64,000 nucleotides of DNA from Turnera subulata (Eukaryota > Streptophyta > Magnoliopsida > Malpighiales > Passifloraceae). The position numbers were made by a program, and so were the translations under genes. Where the stretch lies: positions 162,336-226,335 of the forward strand of contig JAKUCV010000247.1 of NCBI GenBank assembly GCA_028386065.3, written 5' to 3'. How positions within the stretch are numbered: position 1 is the stretch's first letter; every line of letters begins with the position of its first letter. The notes beneath the pieces were generated by a model. The model had not been told where the DNA came from. It saw only the letters and a list, made by a program, of their open reading frames with translations, and did no database searches. Below, piece after piece: positions 57,585 through 64,000 of this stretch.

Positions 57585-60407
57585 TTACTTGGTGGGAGGT
57601 GGATCATGGAGTACCTGAGTCTCCTGATACTCATCGGTCCTTGTGTGATACAGCTTCAGTCTGTGCCCGTTAACCTTGAATGGTTATGTCTTCTCATTAT
57701 AGATTTCCACTGCCCATGAGGGTAACAGCATGACACTGTGAAGGGGCCAGACCATCTTGATCGAAGCTTTCCAGGGAAGAGCTTCAGGCGAGAGTTGTAG
57801 AGGAGGACTTGATCTCCTTCTTTGAATTTTCAAAGCTGTATCCTACTGTCATGCCACTTCTTCGTTCTCTCCTTGTAAAATTTTGCATTTTTATATGCAT
57901 ACAGCCTCAGCATGTCCAGCTCATTCAATTGCAACAGCCTCTATTCTCCTACAGCCTGTGTGTCAAAGTTCAGAGCCTTAATAGCCCAATATGCCTTATA
58001 CTCAAGCTCCACAGGCAAATGACAGGCTTTCCCAAATACAAGGCGGTATGGGGTGGTGGCTATGGGTGCCTTGTAGGCTGTGCGGTATGCCCACAGAGCA
58101 TCATCGAGTTTTGCTGCCCAGTCCTTGCGTGATGGTCCTACTGTCTTCTCTATGATCTATTTGATTTCTCTATTAGCCACCTCCACTTGGCCACTTGTTT
58201 GAGGATGGTAGGGAGTGGCTACCTTGTGTCTGATCCCATACTTTCTTAGGAGAGCTTCAAGTTGACGGTTGCAAAAATGGGTTCCTCCATCACTAATTAT
58301 TGCTCTTGGGGTGCCAAGCCGAGTGAAGATGTGTTTCTTCAGGAACTTTGTCACTGTCTTGGCATCATTGGTCGGGGAGGCAATGGCCTCCACCCATTTA
58401 GAGACATAGTCAACAGCCACCAAGATAAAATTGTTCCCATAAGAACTCGGGAAAGGCCCCATGAAGTCTATTCCCCAAACATCGAATAGCTCCACTTCCA
58501 AAATTGCTTGTTGTGGCATTTCCTGTCTTCTGGAGATGTTCCCTGTGCGCTGGCATTCCTTGCATGCCACTACCCAATTGCGTGCATCCTAAAATAGGGT
58601 AGGCCAATATAGACCAGCTTGCAATACCTTGGATGTTGTTCTGGTTGCGCCATGGTGTCCCCCGTACTGTGCATTATGGCAACTATGCAGAACTTGTTCT
58701 ACCTCCTCCTCAGGAATGCACCTTCTGATTATACCATCTCCGCTTCTTCTGAACAATAGGTGCTCATCCCAGAGGTAGTTCTTCATGTCAGAGAAGAACT
58801 TCTTCTGTTGTGAATAGCTGAGATCTGGTGGAAGAGCTCCACAGGTCAAGAAATTGACAATTTCTGCATACCACGGCATCAGTCTGTGACTGACACTGTG
58901 AATTGTTGCAATGAGGCTGTCGTCTGGGAGATGATCATCAATAGGTATGTGGTCCCTTGGCATGTGGTCTGGAGGCAATCTGGAAAGATCGTCAGTTACC
59001 ACATTCTCTGTGCCTTTCTTGTCTCGAATCTCTAGATCAAATTCTTGGAGCTGCAGGATCCACCTAAGTAGTCTTGGCTTGGTCTCCTTCTTGGTCAACA
59101 AGTACTTCAATGCCGAATGGTCAGCGTGGATGATGACCTTAGATCCCAGCAAGTATGCTCGAAACTTTCCAATTGCAAAGACTACTGCCAGAAGCTCTTT
59201 CTCAGTTGTGGAATAATTGATTTGTGCCTCATCCAGAGTGCGACTTGCATAGTATACGGCATGAAGTTTGTTGTCTTTTCTCTGTCCCAGAACAGCCCCT
59301 ACTGTATGGTCGCTAGCATCACACATAATTTCAAAGGGCTGACTACAATCTGGGGGCTGGATGATTGGGGCTGTGGTCAATGCAGCCTTGATCCTATTAA
59401 ATGCATTCAGACAAGAATCATCAACTACAAATTTGGCGTCCTTACTAAGGAGATTTGTCAAAGGTTTTGCAATCTTTGAAAAATTCTTAATAAAGCGCCT
59501 GTAAAAGCCTGCAAGACCAATAAAAGCCCGAATTGCCTTAACAGAGGTTGGAGGTGGAAGTTTTTCAATAACATCAATCTTAGCTTCATCCACCTTTATA
59601 CCTCGTCCTGAGATTTTGTGCCCAAGCACAATATCTTCTGTAACCATAAAATGGCATTTTTCCCAATTCAGCACTAGGTTCACAGCCTCACACTGTTCAA
59701 GAACTGTTTCATGGTTAGCCAAACAAAGATCAAAAGAAGTGCCATAAACAGAGAAGTCATCCATAAATACCTCCATTATATGCTCGATCAGGTCATGGAA
59801 GATGGCCATCATGCAACGCTGGAAGGTGGCAGGTGCATTACACAGGCCAAATGGCATGCGCCTATATGCAAATGTGTCGTAGGGGCATGTAAATGTTATT
59901 TTCTCCTGATCACCTTGGTGGATTGGGATCTGGAAAAATCTAGAGTATCCATCTAGGTAATAAAAATGTGTGTGCTTGGCAAGTCTCTCTAACATCTGGT
60001 CTATGAATGGCAAAGGAAAATGATCTTTTTCTAGTGGCCTTATTGAGTTTTCTATAGTCTATGCACATCCTCTAACCTGTGACAGTCCTAGTTGGTATGA
60101 GTTCTTCTTTTTCGTTCTTTACTACTGTCATACCTTCCTTTTTAGGCACCACATGTACTGCACTAACCCAAGGACTATCTGAAATTGGATAAATTATTCC
60201 AGCATCAAGTAACTTCAAAATTTTCTTTTTGACCACTTCCTTCATATTTTCATTCAGTCTTCTCTGTGTTCTATTATGGGTTTGCAGTTTTCTTCCAAAA
60301 GAATGCGATGCATACAAAGATTAGGTGATACCTGCCAGATCATCAATGGTATATCCCATTACCTTGCGGTGTTTGTTGACTACTGTGCGCACTTTTTCCT
60401 CTTCCTC
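57585..60407 (-). pseudogene. pol: C pol: RT, RNase H, integrase
   Basis: The frame after TAG 60408-60410 changes at about 60335 and again about 60290. 60317-60072 holds the start of RT; TAG 60072-60074 stands at a Trp position. After a one-base gain near 60035, 60013-58589 carries RT with F-M-D-D (about 59762) and RNase H ([13 protein letters not shown], about 59320), up to the first half of the INT finger (YGGHHG). TAG 58589-58591 and TAG 58157-58159 interrupt INT, whose C-K-E-C, WGIDF, SDGG and SGQVE landmarks are present. The C-terminal domain decays to TAA at about 57585. Confidence 0.88.
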
Positions 60408-62992
60408 CTATGAAAGGTCAGCTCCAATAATGATAGGAAATGAGGAATTGTCAGTGTCTAAGTAGATATACCTGAGCTTGGGTAGTAGAGGTTTCATTTC
60501 TACCCTTGGTGCATCGGATTCTAGTTTTGGGTTGCAAACAGACTCTGTGACAGGCTCAGGCACAGCATCAGCCTGTTGATCCACAGCGTGAGCCTGTTTG
60601 TTGATTTCAGGCACAGTTTCTTCTGCCAAGAATTTTGCTACCTGTTGTAGAGCTGTCTCATCCCCATCTATGAGCCCATTGACTAGGCAACCTAGCAATT
60701 CATCCTTATGTGTCTCCATCAGTTGAGACGCCTTGACTAGTGCATCAACAGGGTCTGGTACAGCATCAACCAAGCAGCACTGTCCTGTTCCAAATTCTGT
60801 TCTTTGCGCTTTCTGGACATTGAACTCCATTGTATCTTCTCCTAGTCGTAGTGTCAATGTTCCGTTTTCACAATCAATCATAGCTCCTGCTATAGCCAAG
60901 AAGGGACGCCCCAAAATGATGGGTGTCTTCTCATCCTCGGTCATATTCATCACCACAAAATCTACCGGTATGTAAGAGTTGCCAACCTTGACTGGAACAT
61001 CTTCCAGCACTCCCACAGGATATACAAGTGATCGGTCTGCTAGCTGGATTGTCATCCTTGTGGGTTTGATGTCCCCAAAGTTCAGGTTCTGAGTGATGGA
61101 GAGCGGCAATAGGCTGACACTGGCTCCTAAATCGCATAGGGCTCCCTCAATCTTATTGTCCATGATGTTTAGAGGGATTGTGAAGCTTCTTGGGTCTGAG
61201 CATTTTCTGGGCGGATGGTGCTGAATGAGAGCGCTTCCCTGGGCCGTCATGGCTACTGTCTCGATGTCGTCAATGGTTCTTTTCTTGGTCAAGATGTCCT
61301 TGAGGAACTTGGCATATGATGGCATCTGTGTAACCACATCACTAAAAGGAACACTAACATAAAGCTTATTTAGCATCTCCTTAAACTTACTAAAATGCTT
61401 TTCCAGTTTGGAATTGAGGTACACTTCTGGATATGGGAGAGGAGGCTGATAGGGTCAAACAGTCTGGGGTTGTTTCTCAGCCTTTTTAGTGCTCACAGGC
61501 TCACCCATAGGCTTAGCTTGTGTCTGTACTGTTTGCACTAGGTTGAATGTTGATGGTGTCAATTCCACAGCATCAGGCTGTCTTGGTGCTGTGCCCTTTA
61601 ATTCCTTCCCACTGTGAAGTGTTATAGCCTTGCAATGCTCATTTTTTGGATTCTCTATTGGTTTCCCTGGAAGGGCTCCTTGCTGATTAGTGGACATAGA
61701 GGCTTGTTGAGCAAATTGATTTTCGAGGATTCTGTTGTGGGATTTGATTTGACTAATTTCCTCACTCTTCTTGTTCTGGTTCTCTAAGAAGGACTGCAGT
61801 ATATTCATCATGTCGGTGTTGTTGCCTTGCTGTCCTCCTTGGTTCTGTCTTTGGTACTGGGCTGTCCTCCTTGATTTTGTCACTAGAATTGGAGCTGTGG
61901 TGGACTTCTCTCTTCATTTGGTGCCTTCCAGGAGAAATTTGGATGATTCCTCTAAGAAGGATTGTAAGTGTTTCCATACTGTCCTTGCCTTTGTTGGATG
62001 TAGTGAGCCTGTTCAGAATCACATTCGGTGAAAAGGGGACAACTGGATGTGTTGTGAGGTCCCGCACATCCTTCACAGCCTGAGGCTATGGATGTGGCTG
62101 CCTTGACGTGAGCAGCCCCTAATTGCTTCCTGAGGGCTTCTATCTCTGCCTCTAGCTTTGTTACTCTGTCTACTCCAATTATTCCAGAGGCCTTGACTCT
62201 CCTGATTTGAGTTTTCCTCTTGGACAGAGCTTCAAGGATGGTTACTCCATCATTGTAGTCTTTGTCCAGGAATGACCCATTAGCCATTTTGTCCAAAGTG
62301 TTCTGGTCTTCATCACTCAGGCCGCAATAGAATTTTTCAAGTTATACGGCCTCATCAATTCTGTGGTTTGGGCATCTCCTTAGTAATCCCTTGAATCGCT
62401 CCCAAGCATCACGAATTGATTCATCATAGCGCTGGAAAAAGCAGATGAGCTGCTGCCTCAGCTTTGCAGCCTTGCTTGATGGATGATATTCATTCAAGAA
62501 GGCCCTCACTCGGGTGTCCCAATCAGTAAAGTTGCCTGCTTCATGGTTATTGAGCAACTCGAATGCTGCATCTCTGAGTGAGAATGAGAACACTCTCATG
62601 TACAGTTGCTCCTTGGTCATCCCTGCTATGTTCACAGTGCTGCACACCCGCAGAAAATTTTGCAAGTGTGAGTTTGGATCCTCTAAGGGCAAGCCTCCAA
62701 ATGTGCGCCTCTCCAACATGCTGAGCAGGTTTGTTCTGATTTCATAGGGGGCATCTACATCTGGAATGGCTATGCTATTATGGATGATGGTGGTTGGTGG
62801 TTGTAGGAGCTGTGACATAGGGATGTAAGGTCGCATAGGCTGAGCCTGTTCAACCTCTAGGTGTGCTCCTTCATTGAGTCTGTCCGCCATGTTGTGCTGC
62901 TTCTCCTTATTTTTCTTGCGGATCTCGCGAGCTGCCTTTTCAATCTCCTGGTGGAAGGTCAGAGATGGCTTCTTGCTCCTGGTTTGGGGCAT
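60408..62992 (-). pseudogene. gag-pro: C gag and protease
   Basis: ATG 62992 (MPQTRSKKPS). Breaks: TAA 62342-62344, TAG 61952-61954 (Trp in B), a frameshift between 61952 and 61883, TGA 61455-61457, TAG 60408-60410. The capsid lies at about 62760-62300. The Gln-rich tail runs 61880-61460. From 61424 a continuous frame of 338 codons carries the region before PR and PR itself, with CDLGASVSLLP (about 61110-61142) and PIILGRPFLA (about 60900-60930). D-L-G-A replaces the usual D-T/S-G-A in this family. Confidence 0.85.
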
Positions 62993-63089
62993 GCACCACC
63001 TGAAAGCTTCAAACTTGGAAAAAGAAAGGGTAAGATTTTGAAAAGCCTAATAAATCAGAAATAAAAAAGTAAAAAGAATCAAGCGCCAG

Positions 63090-63107
63090 TCCCCGGCAAC
63101 GGCACCA
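63090..63107 (-). promoter_or_regulatory. Primer binding site of C
   Basis: - strand TGGTGCCGTTGCCGGGGA, identical to the D site; 6 nt inside the LTR end at 63114. Confidence 0.9.
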
Positions 63108-63113
63108 AAAACT

Positions 63114-64000
63114 TGATGTCGTCTTTCTGCAACGTAGGTTCCTGCAAGTGCACAGGGTTGTTGTAGTACTTTATCAAGGTTGTATCCACAGGGACTGGGT
63201 TGAATCCGTTTTCCTTCAATTTCGGACAAACTAGACTTGAAAATAATTAAACAAAGATGGATTTGGGTGAATAATAATTAAGAAGTAAAATAAGCAGTAA
63301 AATAAATGTAACAATAATTTAAATAAGGAAGAGATCAGAAGTGGTGAATTCTTAGGCATCCGGGGTTCACATGTCCTGTTTTATACATATAAATTGCTCG
63401 ACAGGCTCAGTCACAGGCTGAGCCTGTGGGTGAGGCTGTGACTAATGAGATGTCTTGAAGGGGCTCCCAACCTATAGTACTATCAACGGCTTTCGATCTT
63501 ATTAATAGTTCCCTAAGCTTCCATCTTCTCCCTGTCACTAGAGTAAAAGTCTACTTAAGGATGAAGTTTAATGCTGGTGCTATTACCCACAGTCTCTCCC
63601 TATCTTCTTTCGAATGGCTAAGGAGTGAAGGCTGACTATTGTTGGTCTAGCATACCTGGCTTATCCTTTCGGTCCTTCACCAGGCTGCTACTAAATTAAT
63701 AGGATTCTTCCCAATAGTCAATCAAGAATCAAATTAGGAATTGTGTTATTTTTTTGACTATGTTGTCACAGACTGAGGCTGTACTAGGCACAGACTGATG
63801 CTGTGCTGTGTACAGGCCGAGGCTGTTGACAGCAAAAGAGTCAATTAATAGAATCGGTTCTTGTAGGTGCTCTCAACCTTAACTGTGCCTCCCATGGTCC
63901 TCACATTCCAATGCTCTCGCATCAGTCAAACTCAGGGGTTTAAGAGTGGTGTTGAGGCTAGTTCCTCAATTAGTTTCTAACTCTCGTCAAAAGCTAAAAA
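63114..64000 (-). repeat. 5' LTR of C, partial (window edge)
   Basis: On the - strand it ends GACGACATCA at 63114. 887 bp are visible and colinear with 51708-52600. Family motifs cluster near 63402-63440 (CACAGGCTGAGCCTGTG) and 63767-63835. The start of the LTR and any target duplication lie outside. Confidence 0.9.

Larger units (their letters stand above)
51708..64000 (-). mobile_element. Element C: Athila-type element of the B/C/D family, 5' LTR runs off the window
   Basis: - strand order: 5' LTR from beyond 64000 to 63114, PBS 63090-63107, gag 62992, PR, RT, RNase H, INT to about 57585, leader with TATA box, third ORF 56763-54976, non-coding tail with repeated polypurine tracts, PPT 53838-53852, 3' LTR 51708-53837. 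The internal region is 9276 bp and is the only full Athila layout in the window. All ORFs are interrupted. Confidence 0.9.

Overview
The window is a stack of nested LTR retrotransposons from a flowering-plant nuclear genome. The species cannot be told from the sequence; Athila-like and Tat-like Ty3/gypsy families with third ORFs suggest a eudicot. I see no host gene, tRNA, rRNA or CRISPR array. Almost all coding DNA is retroelement gag, protease (PR), reverse transcriptase (RT), RNase H (RH), integrase (INT) or a third ORF, and nearly all of it is broken by stops, frameshifts or deletions.

Layout. Element A (Athila clade, + strand, about 1-6520) supplies a decayed pol and an env-like third ORF. 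It abuts element E, a chromovirus (+, about 6600-16048). E is split by J (copia-type deletion derivative, 7518-10184, itself split by an Athila-type solo LTR, 7875-9147), by a solo LTR of family G (14070-15842), and by H. H is a Tat-clade element (-) whose 3' LTR starts at 16049 and whose 5' LTR is cut at 40762 by the next insertion. Inside H lie G (Athila-like, -, 18156-30267, both LTRs), I (gag-only element with perfect 5-bp target duplication, 36762-38749) and, from 40763 on, a complex of one Athila family. That complex is B (+, pol deleted, 40763-50208), D (-, LTR plus partial gag, 50209-53837) and C (-, 51708 to beyond 64000, sharing its 3' LTR with D).

How the parts work together. Most elements are defective. 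B lacks RT, RH and the INT core; G lacks INT; I has only gag; J has only LTRs and a 452-bp core. They would depend on proteins supplied in trans. A, G and C carry the Athila third ORF; H carries an antisense ORF between pol and 3' LTR, as known for Tat elements.

Most interesting signal. Several families carry their own short, GC-rich, inverted-repeat motif in many copies. In B/C/D it is CACAGCCTGAGGCTGTG and variants, with several dozen sites through LTRs, gag, third ORF and non-coding DNA. In A and the solo LTR it is AGCAGCGCTGCTG-like. In H it is GGCGGTCAT/ATGACCGCC, clustered both in the LTR and just upstream of the antisense ORF. In G it is TTGGYGYGCC, clustered upstream of the third ORF. 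Together with polypurine-like tracts repeated around the third ORF, this suggests (inference only) a family-specific cis-recognition system.
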